The notes: generated by a model not told the origin, from the sequence alone. 64,000 nt of DNA from Bacillus sp. FJAT-29814 (GCF_001510715.1 NZ_LMTJ01000006.1:1-64000), one strand, 5' to 3'; shown: positions 43,097 through 52,167, counted from the first letter of the stretch. Made by a program: numbers and translations.

Positions 43097-43498
43097 CATT
43101 TTTCTCCGTGCAAGAATAACCATGCAAACGGTAATGATTATAAACGCGATGAATGCCAGCAGCGGGATTGTAATAAATCCAAGCCAGTTGATATAATCCT
43201 TTGAGCACGGGACTCCGTAGCTGCACATTTCGAATTCCTGCAAGGCTGGCACCTTCTGCAATAATGTATGATAACCCGATATCAGTACACCGATCACCGA
43301 TAATGGCAAGACATATTTAACAATGTCCTTGTCATTACGATAGACGGCAACGCCAAGAATTACTGCCAGCGGGTACATAAAAATCCGTTGATACCAGCAA
43401 AGCGTGCAAGGGATGAAGTGCATGACCTCGCTAAAATACAGGCTTCCAAGCGTGGCAATGATTGCGGCAATCCAGGAAATCAGCAGGGATTTATTCAT
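43094..43498 (-). CDS. bdbC: disulfide oxidoreductase of the DsbB type
   Basis: A 134-residue membrane protein with four helices. Cys31 and Cys34 in PCTLCWYQR and Cys92/Cys98 in the second outer loop (MCSYGVPC) are the two redox pairs of DsbB-type proteins, which reoxidise a DsbA partner and pass electrons to quinone. The ATG after AAAGGGG lies one base beyond the bdbD stop. Confidence 0.95.
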   Translation of the reverse strand: MNKSLLISWIAAIIATLGSLYFSEVMHFIPCTLCWYQRIFMYPLAVILGVAVYRNDKDIVKYVLPLSVIGVLISGYHTLLQKVPALQEFEMCSYGVPCSKDYINWLGFITIPLLAFIAFIIITVCMVILARRKM

Positions 43499-43499
43499 A

Positions 43500-44213
43500 T
43501 TACTTCCCCTTTGCGGCTTCTTCAACCATCGCCTTTAAGTCATCCATTGATTGTCCGGTAAACATCTTTCCATTAACAAAAAGTGTCGGTGTTCCCGTAA
43601 CACCTAATTTCGCGACATAATCCATATCCTTTTGCCAAGCTTCATGCGATTTTTTGTCACGGAAATTTTTCACTACTTTGTCAGCTTCTTCGCCGCTGGC
43701 AACTTCTTTTAATACATCCGTTAAAAATGATTCCGTAAATAAATCAATCTTTTCATACTTTGTGTCCTCAGGCTGCCTTTTATAAAGAAGCTCGTGGAAT
43801 GCCCAAAACGTCTCGTTCCCCAATTCTTGAAAAACAGACTCGGCAAATTTGGCGGAGCGCTCTGAATCCACATTAATAAACGAATCATTCATAAAATAAA
43901 ACTTGGCTTTTCCGGTGTCCACGAACTCATCCAGAATTAAAGGAACGAACGATTCAGCAAAACTTTTGCAAGCTGGGCATTTGTAATCCCCGAATTCTAC
44001 AATCGAAACCGGTGCGGCTTTATCACCAATGAACGGCTGATTGCTGTAATCAATTTCCGCTGTTTTAGTTTCTGCTTCTTCTTTTTGTTTATCCGAATAA
44101 CTATTTAAAAAGATTAGTCCCAATACCCCTACTGCTATTAAACCGATCACCCAAAAAACAAATTTTGAAGATGAACCCTGCTCTTTCTTCCCATTAAGTT
44201 TATTATTAGCCAT
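43500..44213 (-). CDS. bdbD: DsbA-type thiol-disulfide oxidoreductase
   Basis: A 237-residue membrane-anchored thioredoxin-fold protein: one N-terminal helix (about 18-37), then a DsbA domain with the active site CPAC in YKCPACKSF and the cis-proline region GTPTLFVNGK. It introduces disulfides into exported proteins together with BdbC, encoded next in the operon. Two adjacent ATG codons are possible; the second has better spacing from AAGGGG. Confidence 0.93.
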   Translation of the reverse strand: MANNKLNGKKEQGSSSKFVFWVIGLIAVGVLGLIFLNSYSDKQKEEAETKTAEIDYSNQPFIGDKAAPVSIVEFGDYKCPACKSFAESFVPLILDEFVDTGKAKFYFMNDSFINVDSERSAKFAESVFQELGNETFWAFHELLYKRQPEDTKYEKIDLFTESFLTDVLKEVASGEEADKVVKNFRDKKSHEAWQKDMDYVAKLGVTGTPTLFVNGKMFTGQSMDDLKAMVEEAAKGK

Positions 44214-44305
44214 CATCGTACCCCTTCAAATAATGATTTGACCAGCTAATATAAATATTACGTATCTCAATCAAGAATGCAAACATAAGGTACTGTTAAT
44301 AGCCT

Positions 44306-45562
44306 TTATAAATTAGAAACTCTATCATTTCCGCTGTCAAAACTAGTTGTATTTTGTTTCCTAAATAGGAACAGAAATGCTAGACCCATACCAGCAAAGA
44401 TAGTATAGATAAAAATGAGGTGTCCATAGCTAATCAGTTCCGAAATGAAGCCGAACAGCAAATAACCAACAGTTGAGCCGATTTGTGTGGTATTCATATA
44501 AAGGGTTGTGGCTGTACCAGGTGCCTCCGGAATGAAATCCTGAAAATAAGATATAGCAATCCCTGCCGTAATCGAAACCTGTGCAGCACTCAAAAACTGG
44601 AGCGGATAGATTTGCCACGGCTCGCTGACAAAGCCAAACAACAAAAAGTAAAGAAATGCAGTGAAAAAGCCTATTTTAATTAATATGGCATTATCAATTT
44701 TTGTTGCCCAGATCCCGACCAAGACCATCAATGGCACTTCAAAAACTGGCGCTACACTAAAAATAATCCCGACATCCATTTCGGTACCATGCAATACCTT
44801 GGTGACGAACTGTGGCACATTTAACATGTGAATGGAAGTTGCGGTAGAAAGTAAAAATGCCGCAGCCAAATAACCAAAAATATACGGCCTTTTCACATAT
44901 TTGCTTACCGATGGCACTTCCGCCCGAACTGAAACTTGTTGACTGGATACATCCTTTAAGAGACAGATAATGGCTATAAGTGCGAGGAGATAACCAGCTA
45001 CCACAAATAAAAATAACCCTTTAAAACCGCCGGCCTGAAGCAGCCATGCGCCGAGAGCAGGCCCCACCGTCCAGGACAAAGCAAAAAACATCCGAAATAC
45101 ATTCATCACAAATGGAGTATCTTCTTTTGCAATGCTAGACTGTGTTAGCACATCCCTAGCGTAAGCCCATAACTGTGGCACTGCGGCAGCTGTTACACCG
45201 AGCACAAAAAACCCCGTAATCATCAACGCAAAGTAATTTCGTAAAAAAGCATATAAGCCATAACCCACAATTCCCGAAAGCGCGGTTAAAACCAACAGCT
45301 TTTTTCGGCTTATGTTCGTATCTGACAATTTGGCGATATAAGTACTGAGGGCAACCCCGCCTATAGCAGTGATTGTCATAAACACCCCAAATCCAATATT
45401 GCTCATTCCCACCTCATCAATACCAAACAAAGAGGAAAATGGCAGGAAAAATGAGGTTGATAGCCCGAAAATAAAGTTAATTAAAAATAGGGCCGGAAAC
45501 GATGGAATCTTCCACACAAAAACCGCTTTTTCTTTGACATTGGATAAAACTTTATTTTCCAT
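44306..45562 (-). CDS. MFS sugar-efflux-like transporter (SetA group)
   Basis: A 418-residue major facilitator with twelve membrane helices. The overall pattern (GGVALSTYIAKLSDTNISRKKLL after helix 2; FRMFFALSWTVGPALGAWL in helix 5) is that of the SetA/SetB sugar efflux group. The substrate is not known. It lies downstream of the PTS locus on the same strand but behind a terminator, so export of a sugar from that pathway is only a suggestion. Start at ATG after GATGGGA. Confidence 0.87.
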   Translation of the reverse strand: MENKVLSNVKEKAVFVWKIPSFPALFLINFIFGLSTSFFLPFSSLFGIDEVGMSNIGFGVFMTITAIGGVALSTYIAKLSDTNISRKKLLVLTALSGIVGYGLYAFLRNYFALMITGFFVLGVTAAAVPQLWAYARDVLTQSSIAKEDTPFVMNVFRMFFALSWTVGPALGAWLLQAGGFKGLFLFVVAGYLLALIAIICLLKDVSSQQVSVRAEVPSVSKYVKRPYIFGYLAAAFLLSTATSIHMLNVPQFVTKVLHGTEMDVGIIFSVAPVFEVPLMVLVGIWATKIDNAILIKIGFFTAFLYFLLFGFVSEPWQIYPLQFLSAAQVSITAGIAISYFQDFIPEAPGTATTLYMNTTQIGSTVGYLLFGFISELISYGHLIFIYTIFAGMGLAFLFLFRKQNTTSFDSGNDRVSNL

Positions 45563-45587
45563 GTCCCATCATCCCATCATAAAAATT

Positions 45588-45618
45588 CCCCTTACACGGG
45601 CAATTTCCATGTAAGGGG
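45588..45618 (-). terminator. terminator of the PTS operon
   Basis: CCCCTTACA / TGTAAGGGG with a 13-base loop, and T residues on the minus strand, 20 bases after the HPr gene. Confidence 0.88.
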
Positions 45619-45637
45619 TTTCCTTTACAATCATAAA

Positions 45638-45904
45638 TCAGTTGGCCAAGCCTTCTTTTTTCAATACTTCCTCAAGCTGCTGAATGGCCGCGTCCGCATC
45701 TTCACCTTCTGCGTTAATCTTGATTTCGGCTCCATTAGGAATTCCAAGGGACATGACTCCCATAATTGATTTTAGATTTACTTGCTTTTCCTTATAAGCG
45801 ATCGTAACCTCTGATTTAAATTTTGACGCCGTACTGACCAAAACAGTTGCCGGACGTGCGTGGATCCCTGCTGAATCGATTACTGTAAATGTTTTTTCTG
45901 CCAT
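45638..45904 (-). CDS. ptsH: phosphocarrier protein HPr
   Basis: An 88-residue HPr with His15 (GIHARPAT), the site phosphorylated by enzyme I, and Ser46 ([12 protein letters not shown]), the regulatory HprK site. It is very close to B. subtilis PtsH rather than Crh, which lacks His15. No ptsI is adjacent; it is the last gene of a beta-glucoside operon, 12 bases after the GH1 gene. It may be an extra HPr copy or the main one moved here. Confidence 0.95.
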   Translation of the reverse strand: MAEKTFTVIDSAGIHARPATVLVSTASKFKSEVTIAYKEKQVNLKSIMGVMSLGIPNGAEIKINAEGEDADAAIQQLEEVLKKEGLAN

Positions 45905-45916
45905 TATATTGCCCTC

Positions 45917-47356
45917 CTATAAGTCTTTTCCGTTTGTTTCGATGACTTCTTTATACCAAAAATAGCTCTTCTTTTTAATCCGGCGTAGGTCATGGTCGCC
46001 TTCTTCATGCTGATTGACATACACGAAGCCGTAACGCTTTTGGAAGCCATTCAGCCAACTTAACAGGTCTGTAAAGGACCATGTGCAATAACCGAGCATT
46101 TCCACTCCATCGGTAATCGCCTCCTGAACCGCTTTTAAGTGAGACCGAAGGTAATCAATCCGATAATCATCATTGACAACATCGCCGTCTTCCAGCTTGT
46201 CGTACTCTCCAAGGCCGTTTTCGCTGATTAAAATTGGTAGCTTATAACGGTTTGTGATGCGGCGCAGACCAATACGAAGTCCCGTTGGGTCAATATTCCA
46301 ATCCCAATTTGTCCGTTCCAGATTATCATTTTTGACGGTCTTATACAACCCTGGAACCCCAGTATCCTGGGATGTTCCTTTTTTACCGGTCGTATTAAAG
46401 GTTCCTTCCGTCACCCCACCTACTAAAGGATTTTTTTCATAGGTGGTAGTTTGATAATAGTTCACGCCCATGAAATCAGGTGTGCCTTCCTTCAATAACT
46501 CGAGGTCGCCACTTTCAAGCTTTGGTGCCAGCCCTTTGCTTTCCAAGTAATTCCATGCAGACTTTGGATATTCGCCCCAGGCATATACATCCATCCACCA
46601 GTGGCTGTTTGCTTCCTCAGCATTTTCTGCTGACAAAATATCCTCAGGCTTGGAGCTTGCGGGATAGGCAGGAGAATAAGCAAAACTCGGGCCAATTTTC
46701 CCATCAGGGACATATTTGCGGAATTCCTTGATGGCACTGGCGTTAGCCAGATTAGCATGATGATTGACCTGGTAGAATAGCTTTTCATCCTTGACTCCTG
46801 GCGGGTGCATCGCCGTTTTATAGCCAAGCCCAGTAAATACATTTTGCTCATTTAGACTGACCCAATACTTGACGCGGTCGCCGTAGTTTTTATAAAGGGT
46901 GACAGCAAAGTTTGTAAAGTCCTCAACGATTTGCCGTGATTCCCAACCGCCATATTCATCCTGAAGCGCCTGCGGCAAATCCCAGTGATAGATTGTCAAA
47001 ATCGGCTCAATTTTATACTTTATTAATTCATTGATCAAATTATTATAAAATTCTAACCCTTTCTCGTTAACTTCCCCTTTTCCAGTCGGAAAAATACGGC
47101 TCCACGCCACTGAAAAACGATAAGCCTTCAGTCCCATTTCCGCCATTAACCGCACGTCTTCCTGATAGCGGTGGTAGTGGTCAACGGCGACATCGCCTGT
47201 GGTCCCTTTAAAGGTTTTGCCAGGAATCCTGACGAACTGGTCCCAGTTCGATGGCCCCTTTCCGTCTGTATCCCAGGCTCCTTCTACCTGATAGGCTGCT
47301 GATGCCGACCCCCATAAAAAACCAGCAGGAAATGGCTTTAGATTTTCATGTATCAT
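45917..47356 (-). CDS. 6-phospho-beta-glucosidase, GH1
   Basis: A 479-residue GH1 enzyme cleaving phosphorylated beta-glucosides such as cellobiose-6-P. The N terminus FPAGFLWGSASAAYQVEGAW, the acid/base glutamate in SLNEQN and the nucleophile in LISENGLGEYD are present, and the C-terminal phosphate-binding loop is consistent with 6-phospho substrates. The ATG follows AAGGAG; the 22 upstream open codons lie in the intercistronic leader. It complements the GH4 enzyme of the same operon. Confidence 0.94.
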   Translation of the reverse strand: MIHENLKPFPAGFLWGSASAAYQVEGAWDTDGKGPSNWDQFVRIPGKTFKGTTGDVAVDHYHRYQEDVRLMAEMGLKAYRFSVAWSRIFPTGKGEVNEKGLEFYNNLINELIKYKIEPILTIYHWDLPQALQDEYGGWESRQIVEDFTNFAVTLYKNYGDRVKYWVSLNEQNVFTGLGYKTAMHPPGVKDEKLFYQVNHHANLANASAIKEFRKYVPDGKIGPSFAYSPAYPASSKPEDILSAENAEEANSHWWMDVYAWGEYPKSAWNYLESKGLAPKLESGDLELLKEGTPDFMGVNYYQTTTYEKNPLVGGVTEGTFNTTGKKGTSQDTGVPGLYKTVKNDNLERTNWDWNIDPTGLRIGLRRITNRYKLPILISENGLGEYDKLEDGDVVNDDYRIDYLRSHLKAVQEAITDGVEMLGYCTWSFTDLLSWLNGFQKRYGFVYVNQHEEGDHDLRRIKKKSYFWYKEVIETNGKDL

Positions 47357-47402
47357 AGCATTTCTCTCCTTAACTATGTAGTCAATTAAATATACTAAGT
47401 TG

Positions 47403-47428
47403 GTTCCGGTGTAATCATACACCGGAAC
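47403..47428 (-). other. intercistronic hairpin, ydjC-GH1
   Basis: GTTCCGGTGTA / TACACCGGAAC, eleven perfect pairs around a four-base loop, without a T-run. It is between two genes of one operon and is probably an mRNA-stabilising or processing hairpin. Confidence 0.75.
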
Positions 47429-47447
47429 TATGATTTGTCTTTAACGA

Positions 47448-48152
47448 TTAGGCAAGTTGAATATTGTCCGGAAGCTTGACAGTCGTTAGGATCTCAAGCT
47501 CTTTTACTCGGTGTACATTATAAGATGAACCAGTAAGTACTGATGAATCAAGATATCCAGGGTGAGCCATTACCTCTACCACTGTCCCATCTGGAAAACG
47601 GTCGGCCAATTTTTCAAAGTAATCAAATGTAAGTGTTTCCCCGTAAAAATCAGTTGTCAAAACATCCGAAAATGCAGGAACTCCTTCAATTTTAACATCA
47701 CCAGAGCAGCGTACTGGCAAATTGTATTTTTTCGAAAGTCGTTGAACCACTGGAAGCAGAAGCGGGATACCGTGTGCATGATGGTGTGAATCCATGTGAG
47801 TAAGAGGGACCCCGGAAGCAAGGAATTTTTCAATTTGTGCTGTCCATTCCTGCTCAACTTGTTCAACATTAAGATTCGGATCATTAAAGATAATGCTATT
47901 CTTTTTGAAATAGCCATCCTCATCAACAAGATCAGGTACGTTAGTAAGCGGCTTTCCACATGTCAAAACAAGATGTATACCCACTTGGAGTTCAGGGTTT
48001 TCTTTTGCCAGTTGAAATGCATGCTCCGCACCCGGCATATTGGTCATAAGCGTAGCTGAATTTAAGATCCCATACTTATGTGCATCAATGACACCGAAAT
48101 TAATCGCTCTTGAATAACCAAAATCGTCGCTGTTTACAATTAATTTAATCAT
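47448..48152 (-). CDS. carbohydrate deacetylase of the ChbG/YdjC family
   Basis: A 234-residue YdjC-fold enzyme. Metal ligands are visible in NSDDFGYSRAIN (Asp), THMDSHHHAHG (His) and EVMAHPGYLD (His). ChbG removes one acetyl group from chitobiose-6-P so that GH4 enzymes can act. Its presence next to licH and cellobiose PTS genes suggests that the operon also handles chito-oligosaccharides. ATG after GGGGGAAAG. Confidence 0.92.
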   Translation of the reverse strand: MIKLIVNSDDFGYSRAINFGVIDAHKYGILNSATLMTNMPGAEHAFQLAKENPELQVGIHLVLTCGKPLTNVPDLVDEDGYFKKNSIIFNDPNLNVEQVEQEWTAQIEKFLASGVPLTHMDSHHHAHGIPLLLPVVQRLSKKYNLPVRCSGDVKIEGVPAFSDVLTTDFYGETLTFDYFEKLADRFPDGTVVEVMAHPGYLDSSVLTGSSYNVHRVKELEILTTVKLPDNIQLA

Positions 48153-48174
48153 GTTCTTTCCCCCTATTTTAAAA

Positions 48175-48198
48175 TAGGACCTGAAAGCTCAGGTCCTA
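48175..48198 (-). other. intercistronic hairpin, licH-ydjC
   Basis: TAGGACCTGA / TCAGGTCCTA, ten perfect pairs with a four-base loop; weak T-rich sequence follows. It could be a partial terminator or a stability element inside the operon. Confidence 0.75.
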
Positions 48199-48204
48199 AA
48201 TTTT

Positions 48205-49527
48205 TTACTTGTTGAAGAATTGTGGCAAGTAATCTTTATGGGCTTCAAGCATTTCATCAACGATTTGCTTAGCAAGCTTGTCGCTTGCAACAAGCGGGTT
48301 AATCGTCAAAGCAAGAACGGCCTTGTCATAGTTGCCTTCAACTGCTGCCTCAGCTGAGATGCGTTCAAACGATTTGATTTGTTGAACAAGACCGCGGGCA
48401 GCAACCGGAATGTCACCCATTGTAATTGGCTTAGGACCATCTTTAGTAATGATACAGCTTACTTCAACAGCGGAATCATTTGGTATGCTGGCAATTGCAC
48501 CATTGTTCATCGTGTTGACAGGCTGAATGTCGCGCTTATCGTTATACATAGAAGAAATTAAACGAACTGCAGCATCGGAGTAGTAAGCACCACCGCGCTT
48601 CTCCAATTGAGGCGGCTTAATGTTCAGGTTAGGATCTTTGTATAATTCGAACAAATCATCTTCGAGACGCTTAACCACTTCAGCACGAGTTCCTTCTTTT
48701 TCAGCGGCTTCAATCGTTTTCTTAACCATTTCTGGCATTTTGTAATAATAGTTGTGATAAGGGCAAGTTAAGGCACCCAATGCTCTGATAAATTCAGGCT
48801 CCCAGCCCTGACCCTCAATATTTTTAACAAAGCTGGTGTTTTCAGGGTTAGTCAACATGTCAATTACTTTGTCTTTCACACTGATACCATCAACATAAAT
48901 ATCAAGACCGTAAACCATATGGTTCAAACCGGCAAAATCGATTCGTACTCTGGAATGATCAACATCTAAAAGCTTGGCAATCCCCATTTCCATACCGATT
49001 GGTACGTTACAAAGACCTACAACCTTACGGAAGTTGCTATGACGAAGCACTGCTTCTGTCACCATTCCAGCTGGATTTGCAAAGTTTACAAGCCATGCAT
49101 CCGGACAAAGCTCTTCCATGTCTTTAACGATATCAAGGATAACTGGAATCGTACGAAGACCTTTAAATAGTCCGCCAGGTCCGTTTGTTTCCTGCCCCAA
49201 TACGCCGTACTTCAGCGGAATCCGCTCATCTTTTGCACGAGCTTCCAAAAGTCCAACACGTAATTGAGTGGTAACGAAATCAGCATCTTTTAAGGCTGCA
49301 CGGCGGTCCATAGTTAAATGAACTTCAACCGGAAGACCAGCTTTTTCAAACATCCTCTTTGCCAGATTTCCTACGATTTCAAGCTTTTCGCGGCCTTCTT
49401 CCACATCGACAAGCCATAGTTCACGTAATGGCAGTTCATCGTATCGTTTGATAAATCCTTCCACCAATTCTGGAGTATAACTGGATCCTCCGCCGATTGT
49501 GGCGATTTTAAGTGTTTGTTTAGTCAA
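48205..49527 (-). CDS. licH: 6-phospho-beta-glucosidase, GH4
   Basis: A 440-residue family 4 glycosidase that uses NAD and a divalent metal in an oxidation-elimination mechanism. The NAD loop IGGGSSYTPEL, the metal-site cysteine region VVGLCNVPIGMEMG and GLNHM are present. It matches LicH/CelF/ChbF. The start is TTG behind a perfect AGGAGG. It is the fourth gene of the PTS operon. Confidence 0.95.
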   Translation of the reverse strand: MTKQTLKIATIGGGSSYTPELVEGFIKRYDELPLRELWLVDVEEGREKLEIVGNLAKRMFEKAGLPVEVHLTMDRRAALKDADFVTTQLRVGLLEARAKDERIPLKYGVLGQETNGPGGLFKGLRTIPVILDIVKDMEELCPDAWLVNFANPAGMVTEAVLRHSNFRKVVGLCNVPIGMEMGIAKLLDVDHSRVRIDFAGLNHMVYGLDIYVDGISVKDKVIDMLTNPENTSFVKNIEGQGWEPEFIRALGALTCPYHNYYYKMPEMVKKTIEAAEKEGTRAEVVKRLEDDLFELYKDPNLNIKPPQLEKRGGAYYSDAAVRLISSMYNDKRDIQPVNTMNNGAIASIPNDSAVEVSCIITKDGPKPITMGDIPVAARGLVQQIKSFERISAEAAVEGNYDKAVLALTINPLVASDKLAKQIVDEMLEAHKDYLPQFFNK

Positions 49528-49547
49528 TTAAAAAACCTCCTGACGTT

Positions 49548-49865
49548 CTAGTTATTCATTTCTTGACGAATTTCCACTAATTCCCTTGCTAGATCTTTCA
49601 ATGTCATGGCTGTCATTAAATGGTCTTGGGCATGAACCAGAATGATGGGAATGTCGAAGCTTTCCCCGCCTGCCTCGGCTTGAATTAATTGTGTTTGAAA
49701 ATGATGAGCTTCGTTCAATTCTTTTTCAGACTCGTTTAATTTTTCATTTGCTTCGTCAAAGTTTTTATCCTTTGCAGCATAGATGGCCTCCATAGCCAGG
49801 CTTCTGGCGTTGCCACTGTGTAAAATTAATTGGAAACTTAAACCATATAATTCTTCTTTTGTCAT
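49548..49865 (-). CDS. licA: PTS lactose/cellobiose-type IIA
   Basis: A 105-residue helical IIA protein of the lactose/N,N'-diacetylchitobiose family. The phosphorylated His78 lies in LVHAQDHLMTAM. It receives phosphate from HPr and passes it to IIB. I use the ATG after AAGGTG; the GTG three codons earlier is possible. Confidence 0.95.
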   Translation of the reverse strand: MTKEELYGLSFQLILHSGNARSLAMEAIYAAKDKNFDEANEKLNESEKELNEAHHFQTQLIQAEAGGESFDIPIILVHAQDHLMTAMTLKDLARELVEIRQEMNN

Positions 49866-49902
49866 TATGCTCACACCTTTATAGAAGTTTCAAAGAATAA
49901 GA

Positions 49903-49920
49903 GCCTGCCGATTGGCAAGC
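49903..49920 (-). other. intercistronic hairpin, licC-licA
   Basis: GCCTGCC / GGCAAGC with one G-U pair and the loop GATT, followed by T-rich sequence on the minus strand, between the IIC and IIA genes. Third stem-loop punctuating this operon. Confidence 0.7.
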
Positions 49921-49947
49921 CCTAATTCAATTTTCAAGTCAATTTCA

Positions 49948-51267
49948 TTATGCTGCGTTATTTTTTGCGTCGTTTTCTTGCTTAACCAATGTTTTGTCAT
50001 ATGCCTTCATGAATGGGAAGTAAATGGCAAATGCGATTGCAAAGTTTACAAGCTGCATAACAATCGATGATATCTTACCTGTTGCCAAGAAACCGCCTAA
50101 GAAGATAGGAGTTGTCCATGGCGGAACTGCTCCATTCGGCTTTGCCACACCGAAGAATTCCATACCCAACCATGTGGAAATGACAATCGCCATTGGTGTT
50201 AAAATAAACGGAATCATCATAACTGGGTTCATAACAATTGGCATACCGAATGTGATCGGTTCGTTGATGTTAAAGATACCAGGTCCAATTGATAAACGGC
50301 CTAATTGCTTCAATTGCTGGCTCTTTGCGAATAATACCATTGCGAAAACAAGAGCTAAAGTTGCTCCGGAACCACCCACGTGAACAAAGATCTCGTAGAA
50401 TTGTCCGGTAAAGATGTGAGGAACTTCTTTCCCAGCTTGCATTGCAGCAGCATTTTCAGCGGCAGCTTGAAGCCAGATTGGGCTCATTACGCCACCGACA
50501 ATACTTGCACCGTGAAGACCGGTTGTCCATAACACTTCAACTAAGAATACAACGACTAACATACCAACCAGAGTTCCACTTAATTTGCTAATTGGTTGTT
50601 GCAGCAAGTCTCTAACAATATTGTGAACACTTTGGAAGTCGGTTTGTTCGATTCCAATACGCAATAACCAGAAAATGATGATGACAACAAAACCAGGAAT
50701 TAAGGCTACGAATGATTTCGATACACTTGGCGGTACGCCATCAGGCATTTTGATAATGATGTCCTTTTGAACGACAAAACGATAAATTTCTGTTGATAAT
50801 AGAGCAACAATAATGGCAACGAACAATCCGCCTGAACCTGTTAAAGCGGTTGGGATAACACCACCAACGTCTACTGTACTGTTATCGGCAAGAGTAAACA
50901 CAGTTTTGAAAGGTGTTACCATCAAGAATGTTACAAGTGACACAGCACCTGCGGTAAGCCCGTCCACTTTATAACTTTCCGCCAGCCGGTAGGCGATACC
51001 AAAGGCTGCAACAAGGGCCATTGTGTTAAATGTTGCATCGTATGGATAATTCAAAATGTTTTGTAAGAACTCGTTTGTGATCATGTATTGACGTTCTGGG
51101 TCGCCGAACCACGGAAGCCATCTGATAACCAAGAAAAGTGAACCAATAATTAATAATGGCATTGTAAGGATAAGACCGTCACGCAATGCTTGAAGGTGGC
51201 GCTGACCTGCAACTTTGGCTGCAACCGGCATAACCTTGTTTTCTAGGAAATTATTAACTTTGCTCAT
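49948..51267 (-). CDS. licC: PTS cellobiose/chitobiose-type IIC
   Basis: A 439-residue membrane channel of the EIIC glucose/cellobiose superfamily with about ten helices. The family segment IGPGIFNINEPITFGMPIVMNP is complete and contains the glutamate thought to act in sugar binding. Start at ATG after AAAGGAG, 13 bases downstream of the IIB gene. Confidence 0.95.
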   Translation of the reverse strand: MSKVNNFLENKVMPVAAKVAGQRHLQALRDGLILTMPLLIIGSLFLVIRWLPWFGDPERQYMITNEFLQNILNYPYDATFNTMALVAAFGIAYRLAESYKVDGLTAGAVSLVTFLMVTPFKTVFTLADNSTVDVGGVIPTALTGSGGLFVAIIVALLSTEIYRFVVQKDIIIKMPDGVPPSVSKSFVALIPGFVVIIIFWLLRIGIEQTDFQSVHNIVRDLLQQPISKLSGTLVGMLVVVFLVEVLWTTGLHGASIVGGVMSPIWLQAAAENAAAMQAGKEVPHIFTGQFYEIFVHVGGSGATLALVFAMVLFAKSQQLKQLGRLSIGPGIFNINEPITFGMPIVMNPVMMIPFILTPMAIVISTWLGMEFFGVAKPNGAVPPWTTPIFLGGFLATGKISSIVMQLVNFAIAFAIYFPFMKAYDKTLVKQENDAKNNAA

Positions 51268-51280
51268 TTAATCCACTCCT

Positions 51281-51586
51281 TTATTTTTTCACTAAATTTT
51301 GGGCAAATTTCACTACTTCTGGACCATTGCACATTCCATAATGAACTGGATTGATTGCATCCACTGGAATCCCTTTTTCTGCTCCAAGTGTTTTCATTTT
51401 AGGAAGTAAGTAACGAACCTGTGGTCCAAGTAGAAGAACATCGGCGTTGTCGATGTGGTTATTTACTTCACTGGCACCTACTGCCCAAATTTTCGCTTCG
51501 ATTCCTTGATCTTTTGCATACGCTTCCATTTTTGTTACTAAAAGACTTGTGGACATTCCTGCTGCACAACATAATAAGATATTCAT
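51281..51586 (-). CDS. licB: PTS cellobiose-type IIB (operon copy)
   Basis: A 101-residue IIB protein. The P-loop [12 protein letters not shown] begins with Cys6-Cys7, Cys7 being the likely phosphocysteine. First gene of the structural operon, behind the promoter region with cre site and palindrome. It is about two-thirds similar to the second IIB at 51829. Confidence 0.95.
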   Translation of the reverse strand: MNILLCCAAGMSTSLLVTKMEAYAKDQGIEAKIWAVGASEVNNHIDNADVLLLGPQVRYLLPKMKTLGAEKGIPVDAINPVHYGMCNGPEVVKFAQNLVKK

Positions 51587-51704
51587 TGTTGGTAATTCCC
51601 CCTAAAAGTATTTATTCAAGAGAGAGAGTCATCGCTAAAATAATTTGAATAATGGCTGATTCATCTTGCTCTCTAAGTTGTTTCCCTCTTGATGTCTTAA
51701 TCAT

Positions 51705-51733
51705 AAAATAAAAACGCTTTCATTTACACACAA
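51705..51733 (-). promoter_or_regulatory. promoter of the PTS operon overlapped by a cre site
   Basis: On the minus strand TTGTGT (51728-51733), a 17-base spacer and TATTTT (51705-51710). The cre-like sequence TGAAAGCGTTTTTA (51709-51722) lies within the spacer and matches the CcpA consensus TGWAARCGYTWNCW at 13 of 14 positions. CcpA bound there would block transcription, giving glucose repression. Confidence 0.75.
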
Positions 51734-51737
51734 CCTT

Positions 51738-51757
51738 TTTCCGTTACGCAACGGAAA
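51738..51757. promoter_or_regulatory. perfect palindrome, probable LicR-type operator
   Basis: TTTCCGTT-ACGC-AACGGAAA is a perfect 8+8 inverted repeat just upstream of the -35 of the PTS operon. The position is that of an activator site, and the only regulator nearby is the PRD protein at 52168. Confidence 0.65.
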
Positions 51758-51780
51758 TGGTTAGAAAGAATTATTTGAAA

Positions 51781-51810
51781 AATGCAAAAGCCTCTAATCT
51801 AATGCAAAAG
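51781..51810. repeat. AATGCAAAAG direct repeat
   Basis: AATGCAAAAG occurs at 51781-51790 and 51801-51810, a 20-base period, between the palindrome and the terminator of the second IIB. It could be a second regulator site or a chance repeat. Except for these elements the 242-base spacer holds no gene. Confidence 0.5.
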
Positions 51811-51837
51811 AAGGATAAGCGCAGCAGCTCATCCTTC
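51810..51837 (-). terminator. terminator of the licR-IIB unit
   Basis: GAAGGATAAGC / GCTCATCCTTC, eleven positions with a six-base loop and one mismatch, followed by TTTTGC on the minus strand; it overlaps the stop codon of the second IIB. Confidence 0.82.
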
Positions 51838-52146
51838 ATTTTTTGAGTTATATAATTGTCTGGCGAATTTAAATACTTCTGTACCGTTGACTGTTCCATA
51901 GTGAACGGAATTTATAACCGCAACCGGAATTCCTTTTTCCTCACCCGCGCGTTTGAAATCAGGAAGCAAGTAGCGAACCTGCGGACCCAACAATAGGACA
52001 TCCGCCTCATCAATATGTTTGGATACAGCATCAATTGCGACAGCCCAAACCTTGCAATCAATCCCTTGCTCCAAAGCGATTTTTTTCATTTTGGATACCA
52101 AAAGGCTTGAAGACATACCTACTGAACAACATAATAATATATTCAT
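51829..52146 (-). CDS. PTS cellobiose-type IIB, second copy with the regulator
   Basis: A 105-residue IIB with P-loop [12 protein letters not shown] and the intact Cys pair. It is a paralog of the IIB at 51281: both share [20 protein letters not shown] sequence and VHYG. It lies 21 bases behind the PRD regulator and ahead of a terminator, so it is made with the regulator, not with the transporter. It may be a dedicated phosphate donor for the regulator or a spare transport subunit. Confidence 0.93.
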   Translation of the reverse strand: MNILLCCSVGMSSSLLVSKMKKIALEQGIDCKVWAVAIDAVSKHIDEADVLLLGPQVRYLLPDFKRAGEEKGIPVAVINSVHYGTVNGTEVFKFARQLYNSKNEG

Positions 52147-52167
52147 ATTTCCCTCCAGATAGAGCGG

